DNA of 64,000 nucleotides from assembly GCF_000021485.1 (NCBI RefSeq), contig NC_011761.1:1580001-1644000 (forward strand), given 5' to 3'. Below are positions 52,288 to 59,730 of the stretch, in pieces; within the stretch, counting starts at the first letter, position 1; every line of letters begins with the position of its first letter. A model generated the notes under the pieces. It made no database searches and was not told the origin of the DNA. It saw nothing but the letters and a program-made list of their open reading frames with translations. The position numbers and the translations under genes were made by a program. The DNA comes from Acidithiobacillus ferrooxidans ATCC 23270. GTDB lineage: Bacteria; Pseudomonadota; Gammaproteobacteria; Acidithiobacillales; Acidithiobacillaceae.

Positions 52288-55200
52288 TCAGGCTTCCCGG
52301 GAATTTTGAGGTTCCCGTAAATCCTTGGCGAGTATCATATAGATGGCTGGCACAACGAAGAGCGAGAAAAAAGACCCGATAGCCAGCCCGGTAAAGATTA
52401 CCAGACCCATGTCGAAGCGGCTGACCGCCCCGGCTCCACTCGCCAGCAAGAGGGGCAATACGCCCAGCACCATCGCACCGGTGGTCATGAGAATGGGCCG
52501 CAGGCGGATGCTGGAGGCTTTTTCCACGGCGGAGCGCTTGTCCAGCCCTTCGTGTCGCTGGATCTGGTTGGCGAACTGGACGATGAGGATGCCTTGCTTG
52601 GCGATGAGGCCAATGAGAGTAATGAGGCCCACTTCGGTGTAGATGTTGATGGTGGCCAGCCCCAGACTGATGAAGATCAGCGCCCCGCTGATGGACATAG
52701 GCACCGTGATGAGCACGATGAGCGGATCGCGAAAGCTCTCGAATTGCGCGGCGAGGAGCAGATAAATGAGGAGGATGGCCAAGGCAAAGGTAACCAGCAG
52801 CCCGCTTTTCTCCTGCATATACTGCCGCGACTGGCTGGAGTAGTCGATGGAGAAGCCCTTGGGCATAATGTTCTGGGCCTGGGTTTTCAGATAAGCCAAT
52901 GCTTGGCCGAGGGTCACACCGGGGGCGGGCACCGCCTGAATGGTGGCGGAATTGAGCTGCTGGAACTGCGGCAGAAACTGCGGTTGCACCTCCGTTTCCA
53001 CCGACACCAGGGTGGATAGCGGCACCATCTGCCCCGTTGCAGTAGCTACGTAGTAGGTCTTGAGCATGCCTGGGTTGGCGCGGAAGTGGTCCGGCACCTG
53101 CGGGATCACTTCATAGCTCCGGCCTTTCAGATCAAATCGATTGACGTAATTGCCGCCAAGCAGCGGTTGCAGATCCTGCGCGATATTCGCCATGGTCAAG
53201 CCGAGGTTGGCGGCCATATTGCGATGGATGTGAAGGACGATTTCCGGATTGTCGATGCGCAGATCCTTGGTCACGTAGACGAACAGGCCGCTTTTCTGGG
53301 CGCGGTCGATGACATCGTTGGCCACCTGGTCCAGCTTGTCGTAACCTCCACTCGACTGCAGCACGAATTGAACCGGCAGCCCCCCGGCGGACCCTGGCAG
53401 GGACGGCGGTTGGAACGACGCCACCTGCAGACCGGTGATCCCGTTCATTTGCTGTTGTACCTGGGGCGCCAACTGCATGGCGGTTACCGATCGCTTGTCC
53501 CAGTTTTTCAGCCGCATGCCGGCGATGAGACTGTTCGTTCCGCCACCACTGCCAACGGATATCCCCGTGACCATGAAGACGGCCTTGGTCTCCGGATACC
53601 TGCCCAGGTCATGGACGATTTTCATGCCGTACTTGCTCAGTAGTTCCGGGGTGATGTTGGGCGCGCCCGTACCCATATTGAAAATGATACCCTGATCTTC
53701 CTGCGGCGCCAGTTCCTGTTTGCTCGTGGTGAAGAGGAAATAAATGCTCACGAATATCACGGCGGCAAAAAGCAGGGTCACCGGCACGAAGTTGAGGCTA
53801 CCCCGGAGCAGCCGATCGTACAGGCGGCGCAGTTCCTCGTAGCGGGTATCGATGAAGTGGGCGAATCCATGCGCGCTGCTGGCTCGGAGTATCTTGCTGC
53901 TGAGCATGGGCGACAGGGTCAGCGCCACCACCATGGAAACCACCACGGTAGCCACCAGCGTAAAGGCGAACTCGCTGAAAAGACTGCCGGTCAGACCGCT
54001 CATGAAGCCGATGGGGGCAAAGACGGCGATCAGCGTGGTGGACATCACCACGATGGCGGTACCCAGCTCCCGACCAGTCATCAAGGCCGCTTGGAGGGGG
54101 CTTTTGCCCTCGTCGATGTGACGGTGCACGTTTTCCACCACGATGATGGCGTCATCCACCACCAGGCCGATGGCCAGAACGATGGCGAGCAGGGTGAGCA
54201 GGTTGATGGTGAAGCCCATGGCCCACATGATGAAGCCGGCACCGATGATGGACAGGGGAATGGCCACCGCCGGGATGAGCACCGAACGGAAGGAACCCAG
54301 GAAGAGGAAGATCACCAGAACCACCACTGCCAGCGTGATACCGATCGTTATGAGAACGTCGTTGATGGAGGCCTTGATGTAGTCCGTTGCGTCGTAGGGG
54401 ATGGCCATGTGCATGCCCGGCGGAAGGGCAGTGCCGAGTTCAGCCAGGGCCGCCTTGACTCCCGCCGCGACATTCAGCGAGTTGGCCGACGGTGCCTCCT
54501 GAATACCGACGAAAGCCGCCGGTTTGCCGTCAAAATAAGCGCTGGAATCGTAATTCTGCGCTCCGAGTTCTACCTGGGCGATGTCCTTGAGGCGGATGAT
54601 GGTATTACCCACATTTTTGACCACGAGGTTGCGGAACTGCGCCGCGTCATGGAGGTTGGTGGTCGCGACGATAGTGTCCCCCGTCTCGGTCCCCCGGGTG
54701 CTCCCTACCGCCGAGATGAAGTCGTTGGCGGCCAGAATCTGGGATACCTGGGACGCGCTGATCCCGAGGGCTGCCATCTTCCGGGGATTGAGCCAGACGC
54801 GCATGGAATACGTATTGCCGTTCCCGGAGCCGGGCGGCAGGATCTGCGCCTGACCCACGCCGCTGACCGCCGCGAGCTTGGGCTGGACCACCCGCAGGAG
54901 GTAGTCGGTAATCTGCTGCTGGTTCAATTGGTTGCTGTAAAAGGCGATATACATGAGATCCGTGGTATTGCCCACGGTCACGTTGATCACCGGCAACTGG
55001 CTGCCGGCGGGCAGTTCGTTGGTCACCTGCTGGACCTTCGACTGGATATTGGCCACCGCCGCGTCGGGGCTGTAATTCAGTTTCATGTACACGGTGATGG
55101 TGGACATGCCCTCGGAACTGTTGGAGGTCATGTAGTCGATGCCGGGGGCGCTGGCGATCACCCGCTCCAACCGGGTGGTGATGAAGCCCTGGATGGTGTT

Positions 55201-55368
55201 GGGATTGGCGCCGGGGTAGGCCGTGGTTACCGTAACCACGGTGTTGGTGATGGCCGGGTACTCGCGCACCGTCATTTCGGTATAAGCCCGTAATCCGAGA
55301 AGGAGGATCACCAGACTCAAGGCCGTAGCCAGAACCGGTCGATGAATGAAGATATCCGTAAATTTCAT
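52288..55368 (-). CDS. RND efflux pump inner-membrane subunit (HAE-1 family)
   Basis: 1026 aa from the ATG at 55368 (GAGG nine bases upstream, overlapping the adaptor stop); an ATG at 55377 is possible. The two-fold RND layout is clear: helix 1 HRPVLATALSLVILLLGLRA, a large periplasmic loop, then the TM4 proton-relay pair in LAIGLVVDDAIIVVENVHRH and a matching half near residues 840-1015. The sequence is closest in style to MexB/MexF/MdtB multidrug pumps rather than CzcA metal pumps: it lacks the CzcA DFG-DGA-VE motif in TM4. With adaptor and outer-membrane channel it forms a full tripartite pump. Confidence 0.93.
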   Translation of the reverse strand: MKFTDIFIHRPVLATALSLVILLLGLRAYTEMTVREYPAITNTVVTVTTAYPGANPNTIQGFITTRLERVIASAPGIDYMTSNSSEGMSTITVYMKLNYSPDAAVANIQSKVQQVTNELPAGSQLPVINVTVGNTTDLMYIAFYSNQLNQQQITDYLLRVVQPKLAAVSGVGQAQILPPGSGNGNTYSMRVWLNPRKMAALGISASQVSQILAANDFISAVGSTRGTETGDTIVATTNLHDAAQFRNLVVKNVGNTIIRLKDIAQVELGAQNYDSSAYFDGKPAAFVGIQEAPSANSLNVAAGVKAALAELGTALPPGMHMAIPYDATDYIKASINDVLITIGITLAVVVLVIFLFLGSFRSVLIPAVAIPLSIIGAGFIMWAMGFTINLLTLLAIVLAIGLVVDDAIIVVENVHRHIDEGKSPLQAALMTGRELGTAIVVMSTTLIAVFAPIGFMSGLTGSLFSEFAFTLVATVVVSMVVALTLSPMLSSKILRASSAHGFAHFIDTRYEELRRLYDRLLRGSLNFVPVTLLFAAVIFVSIYFLFTTSKQELAPQEDQGIIFNMGTGAPNITPELLSKYGMKIVHDLGRYPETKAVFMVTGISVGSGGGTNSLIAGMRLKNWDKRSVTAMQLAPQVQQQMNGITGLQVASFQPPSLPGSAGGLPVQFVLQSSGGYDKLDQVANDVIDRAQKSGLFVYVTKDLRIDNPEIVLHIHRNMAANLGLTMANIAQDLQPLLGGNYVNRFDLKGRSYEVIPQVPDHFRANPGMLKTYYVATATGQMVPLSTLVSVETEVQPQFLPQFQQLNSATIQAVPAPGVTLGQALAYLKTQAQNIMPKGFSIDYSSQSRQYMQEKSGLLVTFALAILLIYLLLAAQFESFRDPLIVLITVPMSISGALIFISLGLATINIYTEVGLITLIGLIAKQGILIVQFANQIQRHEGLDKRSAVEKASSIRLRPILMTTGAMVLGVLPLLLASGAGAVSRFDMGLVIFTGLAIGSFFSLFVVPAIYMILAKDLREPQNSREA

Positions 55369-55379
55369 CGCCGCCATCC

Positions 55380-56471
55380 TCAGGCTTTGCCGCTGGCGGG
55401 GATTTTGACAGGACTACCCTCGTGGAGCTTGATCTGCCCCCCGGTGACCACCAGCTCTCCCGCACGCAGCCCCGACAGAATCTGTACCTCGCTGCCTCGC
55501 TGGATACCGGTCTTGACGATGCGCTGGAGGGCGATCTGGCTTTCCTTGCCATGGATGGTTTTTTTCTCCACCACATAGACAAAGTCACCGAAGGTATTAT
55601 AGGTGATGGCGCTGGCCGGTACGGTCAACACTTTCTCCAGCCTTTTCTCGATCACCGTGACATTCCCGAACATACCCGGGCGCAGGATGGTTTTTGGATT
55701 AGGCACCGTGGCCTGGACGTCAATCTGGCGCGTGGCGGTATTGATGGCCGCCCCCATGGCGGTGATCTTGCCGCTGAAGGTCTGGCCGGGATAACTGTCC
55801 ACCTCCACCTGAACGGGTGTGCCTACATGGATGCGGGCGAAATCACTCTGAGGCACCGTAAAGTTCACAAAGAGGGGATCCCAGGACTGGAGATCCACCA
55901 TGGCGGTCCCGGGGATGATGTATTGCCCCAGGTCTACCTGGCGAACTCCGAGATAGCCGCTGAAGGGCGCGCGGATGGCGAGTTTTGCGAGAGTGGCGTG
56001 GTCATTTTTTACGGCGGCGACCGCGCTTTGGTAGCTGGCCACCGCGGAATCGAGCTGAGACTGGCTGGCGGCCTTGGTGGCGATGAGCGTCTGCGTCCGG
56101 CGGAGATTGATCTGGGCCAATCGCCGCTGAGCCTCGTCGCTGGCCAGTTGCGCCAACTGGTTGCTGTTGTCGATCTGGATCAGAGGGGTACCGGCCTTGA
56201 CGTATTCTCCGGAATGAAAATAGATACCGGTAATGGCACCGCCCAACTGGGGCGTCACCTCCACACCCTGGATGGCGGCAAACGATCCCACGGCAGTTAC
56301 TTCCGGGTGCCACTCCCGCTCTACCACCTTGCTGGCGCTGACGCTGACGACCGGTACGGGCATATGCGCCAGGGCCTGGTGCATCATATAGTTGCCGTAG
56401 AGCTTGAAGCCGAAAATACCGCCGAAAAGGATCAGCAATACAAGAATGACAATGACAAATGCTTTCTTCAT
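55380..56471 (-). CDS. RND efflux periplasmic adaptor (membrane fusion protein)
   Basis: 363 aa with an N-terminal membrane anchor (FVIVILVLLILFGGIFGFKL). Lipoyl-like halves are seen at GGAITGIYFHSGEYVKAGTP and IRAPFSGYLGVRQVDLGQYI, with a helical hairpin (LRRTQTLIATKAASQSQLDS) between them, and the beta-barrel at DPLFVNFTVPQSDFARIHVG. It links the inner-membrane pump and the outer-membrane channel; the gene order adaptor-pump behind the channel gene is common. Confidence 0.93.
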   Translation of the reverse strand: MKKAFVIVILVLLILFGGIFGFKLYGNYMMHQALAHMPVPVVSVSASKVVEREWHPEVTAVGSFAAIQGVEVTPQLGGAITGIYFHSGEYVKAGTPLIQIDNSNQLAQLASDEAQRRLAQINLRRTQTLIATKAASQSQLDSAVASYQSAVAAVKNDHATLAKLAIRAPFSGYLGVRQVDLGQYIIPGTAMVDLQSWDPLFVNFTVPQSDFARIHVGTPVQVEVDSYPGQTFSGKITAMGAAINTATRQIDVQATVPNPKTILRPGMFGNVTVIEKRLEKVLTVPASAITYNTFGDFVYVVEKKTIHGKESQIALQRIVKTGIQRGSEVQILSGLRAGELVVTGGQIKLHEGSPVKIPASGKA

Positions 56472-56514
56472 GACCAGTCTCCGCGGCGGATGGCTGTGTT
56501 GAATGCTGAATGGC

Positions 56515-58062
56515 TCATGGCTTTACCTGTGTTACCGGCAACGCGCCAGCAGAGGGATGAGGCTTGCCCTGTGTATTTACGGGCGTTGACTTCCTGTCGG
56601 CTTTGTTCCACCAGCCGCCGCCCAATGCGACCAACAGCGCGGCCGTATCCTGATAGCGCTGCGACCTAGCGGTTATTTCGGCAATTTTGGCGTTGTCATA
56701 CTGCACTTCTGCAGTGAGGAGGGTGAGATAGTCAGATGCACCCGCACGATAACTCGCCTGCGCCAGCCGCAGTGCTTCCGCTGCGGCCTGTAGTGCCGCG
56801 CGTTGCGCAGCAAGGGTCTGCGCGTCATGTTCCACGGCGCGCAAGGCGTTGGCCACCTGGTCGAAGGCGTTCAGCACCGTGCTGCGGTAGGCGGCATAAA
56901 CCGCATCATAGGCGGCATGGGCCTCGGCTTTCTGAGCTTCCAGTTTGCCGCCCTCGAAAATCGGCTGGGACACGGCACCTACCAGGCTCCATATGCTGCT
57001 GACGGGGTTGAAAAACAGCGCGGGATGACTCGCCGTATCGCCAAACGCCGCAGTAAGCTGAACGGTAGGGTAGAATTGCGCCCTTGCCTCGCCGATGACC
57101 GCATTTGCGGCCTTCATTTGCGAAAGTGCAGCGCGGATATCCGGACGCTGTTTGAGCAATTGCGAGGGGAGGCTCACCGGCAATTCTTCGGGTAGTTGCA
57201 ATTCGGTCAGGGTAAAGGGCTGCCGCCTAGCATCTGCGGGAAAAGCGCCCACGAGAATGGCCAGTTCATGGCGATAGACGGCGAGTTGCTGCTTCAGCGG
57301 GGGCAACGTCGCCAATTCGCTGGCCAGTTGGCTGCGCTGGGTGACGACACTGAGATAGTCCACGGCGCCCGCCTTGTACTGGTTCTCGGTGAGTTCCAGA
57401 AGTTGCCGCTCCTGGGCGACGATGGCCCGGGTGGCGCGAATTTGCCCCTCTGTCGCCGCCTCGCTGACGGCAGTGGTGACGATGTTACCGGTCAGGGTCA
57501 ATCGTGCCGCTTCCAGTTCCCACTGCTGATATTTTACCAAAGCCTCACTGTTGCGATAGACCAGACGGTTGACACCAAAAATGTCCGGGTAATAGGAAAC
57601 GCCGACGCTTCCGGTAATCAGGGAATAGTGAAATCCACTGCTGCCACCAAAGGCTGCCGCGCTAGCTTTGCTCCGATTAGCCTGCAGATTGCCGGTGACC
57701 TGTGGATAGAAGATGCTGGCGTTCGCGCGCGCGGTGGCCTCGGCCTGTTTCAACTGGGCCTGAGCCTGGGCGATGGTCGGGCTGTTTTTCAGGCCTGTCG
57801 CGATTAATTCGTCGAGCGCCTTGGAGTGAAAGAGTTTCCACCACTCCTCGTGCAGCTCTTTGCCATACGCGATCTTCTGGGCGTGACCGGAAGGGCCGCC
57901 CGGAGCCACGGTTTCTTTGGGGCTGATGCCCGCCGTGTAAGGTGTTTTGTCGGCCGGTGCCTGGGGAACGCGCAGCGGCGGCTCAAAGCTACAGGCCGCC
58001 AGACTTCCCGCAAGTGCCGTTGCCAGTACCGTAGCGACGGGTCTTGGTAGTGGTTTTTGCAC
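56515..58062 (-). CDS. outer-membrane efflux lipoprotein (NodT/OprM family)
   Basis: 515 aa from a GTG at 58062 with AGAGGTG upstream; a TTG at 58077 is an alternative. Lipoprotein signal LATALAGSLAAC with lipobox Cys. Two OEP repeats are visible: NSPTIAQAQAQLKQAEATAR and SIFYPQVTGNLQANRSKAS, then RPDIRAALSQMKAANAVIGE and AEALRLAQASYRAGASDYLT. It forms the TolC-like trimer. First gene of the pump operon. Confidence 0.92.
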   Translation of the reverse strand: MQKPLPRPVATVLATALAGSLAACSFEPPLRVPQAPADKTPYTAGISPKETVAPGGPSGHAQKIAYGKELHEEWWKLFHSKALDELIATGLKNSPTIAQAQAQLKQAEATARANASIFYPQVTGNLQANRSKASAAAFGGSSGFHYSLITGSVGVSYYPDIFGVNRLVYRNSEALVKYQQWELEAARLTLTGNIVTTAVSEAATEGQIRATRAIVAQERQLLELTENQYKAGAVDYLSVVTQRSQLASELATLPPLKQQLAVYRHELAILVGAFPADARRQPFTLTELQLPEELPVSLPSQLLKQRPDIRAALSQMKAANAVIGEARAQFYPTVQLTAAFGDTASHPALFFNPVSSIWSLVGAVSQPIFEGGKLEAQKAEAHAAYDAVYAAYRSTVLNAFDQVANALRAVEHDAQTLAAQRAALQAAAEALRLAQASYRAGASDYLTLLTAEVQYDNAKIAEITARSQRYQDTAALLVALGGGWWNKADRKSTPVNTQGKPHPSAGALPVTQVKP

Positions 58063-58089
58063 AACGACACCTCTCAACGGCCTGTACCG

Positions 58090-58129
58090 ACTGGTCAGTA
58101 TAATGGCGAGAATCCCCCCTTTCTGTCAA
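58090..58129 (-). promoter_or_regulatory. promoter with TetR-type operator of the RND operon
   Basis: Minus strand TTGACA (58124-58129), 18 bp, CATTAT (58100-58105), followed at once by the near-perfect dyad ACTGACCAGT (58090-58099). A repressor bound there would block the start site. Palindromes of this type are common for TetR regulators of RND pumps; none is encoded in the window. Confidence 0.5.
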
Positions 58130-58284
58130 ACCGACCCCATCCTTAATTCCGTCGGCGCACGTTGGACGCCCGCAAAGTTGCATCGGGGCCGGAATGATCT
58201 GTCCTAAAGAAGTATATATCACCTCTTGAATTAGAGAGAGTTTCACCCCATATTGGAAGCCGAGGATTTTGATTGGAGGAGCGT

Positions 58285-59073
58285 ATGAAGACAAAATTTT
58301 TTGGAGCCATTGCCATGCTTTGGCTGCTGGCAGCGCCTGCTGCATGGGCCGAGCCCAGCGTAGCCCAGGTTGCCCAGGCCGTACAGGCGGGTCACCTGAG
58401 CCAGGCGCAAGGCATGATGCGGGAGGTGTTGGCTGCGCATCCGCAATCTGCGGAAGCACAGTATGTGGAAGCGCGAATTCTTGCGCGTCAGGGTGACTGG
58501 GCCGGGGCCGGCGCGGCTTTGGCGAAAGCGGAACAGCTAGCGCCGACCATGCCCTTTGTCAAACCGCAGGTGTTGACAACTTTTAAGCAGTCTCTGCAGC
58601 GCCATGTTGACAAACCGGTCGGCAAAGGCGGTCACTGGGGTGCTGTGCTGGCCTTTTTCCTCGGACTGGTAGCCTTGATCGCGCTGATCTCCATGCTTCG
58701 GCGGCGGCGCCAACAGCCCGGGATGTTGTACCGCGGACAGCCTTCCGGGCCCTTCGGTGGTACGAATGGGTACGGGCCCAATGGGCCGATGTATCCCGGC
58801 GGGGGTACCATGGGCGGTGGTATGCCGCAGCAAGGCGGCGGGTTGGGGTCGAGTCTGGCATCCGGCATTGCCACCGGCGTGGGGGTGGGGGCAGGACTGG
58901 CGGCCGGGCAGGCGCTGGCCGGAAGCCTTTTCGGACATGGCAGCGAGGCGGGTAATGTGGGCAGTGACGGCGGCAATGATGCTCTCGGCCTGACGAATGA
59001 CTCCTGGGGCAACGATCAACTGGCATCCAATGATGATTTCGGTATGGATGATGGCGGAGACGGCTGGGGTTAA
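58285..59073 (+). CDS. TPR-like, membrane-anchored protein with Gly-rich tail
   Basis: 262 aa from the ATG at 58285 (GGAGG eight bases upstream). Signal peptide (FFGAIAMLWLLAAPAAWA); a TPR-like helical segment (QAGHLSQAQGMMREVLAAHP, EAQYVEARILARQGDWAGAG); a single membrane helix (GAVLAFFLGLVALIALISML) followed by RRRR; then a long Gly-rich tail with a helix-prone small-residue stretch (ASGIATGVGVGAGLAAGQAL) and an acidic end. The topology places the TPR part in the periplasm and the tail in the cytoplasm. Function unknown; it is divergent from the RND operon. Confidence 0.75.
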   Translation: MKTKFFGAIAMLWLLAAPAAWAEPSVAQVAQAVQAGHLSQAQGMMREVLAAHPQSAEAQYVEARILARQGDWAGAGAALAKAEQLAPTMPFVKPQVLTTFKQSLQRHVDKPVGKGGHWGAVLAFFLGLVALIALISMLRRRRQQPGMLYRGQPSGPFGGTNGYGPNGPMYPGGGTMGGGMPQQGGGLGSSLASGIATGVGVGAGLAAGQALAGSLFGHGSEAGNVGSDGGNDALGLTNDSWGNDQLASNDDFGMDDGGDGWG

Positions 59074-59096
59074 GCCACTTGTTTTTGCAAACTCGG

Positions 59097-59123
59097 AGGG
59101 GCGTCGCTGGATGCCCCTTTTTT
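59097..59123 (+). terminator. rho-independent terminator after the TPR-like gene
   Basis: AGGGGC (59097-59102) pairs with GCCCCT (59113-59118) and is followed by a run of T. It lies 23 bp after the stop. Confidence 0.85.
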
Positions 59124-59139
59124 AATTCGTTTCCGGATA

Positions 59140-59718
59140 TTATGGCAACGGGTAACCGAGGTTGCGCAATGCCCGGCAGACGGCGATCAGCGGTAAACCC
59201 ATCAGGGCGTTGGGATCCTCGCCTTCCATGTGTTCCACCAGGCTGATTCCCAGCCCTTCGGAGCGAAAACTTCCGGCACAGTCCAAAGGCATGTCCCGTT
59301 CCACGTAGCGACGGATCTCCGCATGGGTCAGTGCGTACAGGACGACACGATATGGCACCAGAAACGCTTCCGTACCAGACGGGGCGACCACCGTCACACC
59401 ATTCAAAAAATCCACCGCCTGGCCCTGCATCCAGGTCAGTTGCGCAACCGCCTGTTCGATATTTCCTGGCTTGCCGAGAACGCGGCCGGCGCAGACGGCC
59501 ATCTGATCGGCACCAATCACCACTGCCTGCGGGAAGCGTTGGGCGACGGCCAGCGCTTTGGCATCCGCCAGACGGCACACCAGTGTTTCAGGGGTTTCGT
59601 CCGGAAAGGGGGTTTCATCCACCGCTGCAGTCTCCACCCGAAATGGGATCTGCAGCCGGCGCAGGAGGTCCCGCCGGTAAGGGCTGGTAGAGGCCAGAAT
59701 CAGTTCGGGTAAGGCCAT
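59140..59718 (-). CDS. Maf-family nucleoside triphosphate pyrophosphatase (YceF type)
   Basis: 192 aa from the ATG at 59718 (AAGGA upstream; a GTG at 59724 is possible). Maf signatures: LILASTSPYRRDLLRRLQIP, VDETPFPDETPETLV, VVIGADQMAVCAGRVLGKPG and CAGSFRSEGLGISLVEHMEG. The SEGLG and E/Q pattern is that of YceF, which hydrolyses m7GTP, rather than YhdE (dTTP/UTP). House-cleaning role in the cytoplasm. It follows ppc by 12 bp. Confidence 0.9.
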   Translation of the reverse strand: MALPELILASTSPYRRDLLRRLQIPFRVETAAVDETPFPDETPETLVCRLADAKALAVAQRFPQAVVIGADQMAVCAGRVLGKPGNIEQAVAQLTWMQGQAVDFLNGVTVVAPSGTEAFLVPYRVVLYALTHAEIRRYVERDMPLDCAGSFRSEGLGISLVEHMEGEDPNALMGLPLIAVCRALRNLGYPLP

Positions 59719-59730
59719 GCGCACGCGTCC

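Noticed and set aside
53857-55293. 478-codon His/Asp/Gly-rich frame opposite the RND pump gene
   Set aside because: It lies entirely within the HAE-1 gene, whose family motifs are continuous on the other strand.
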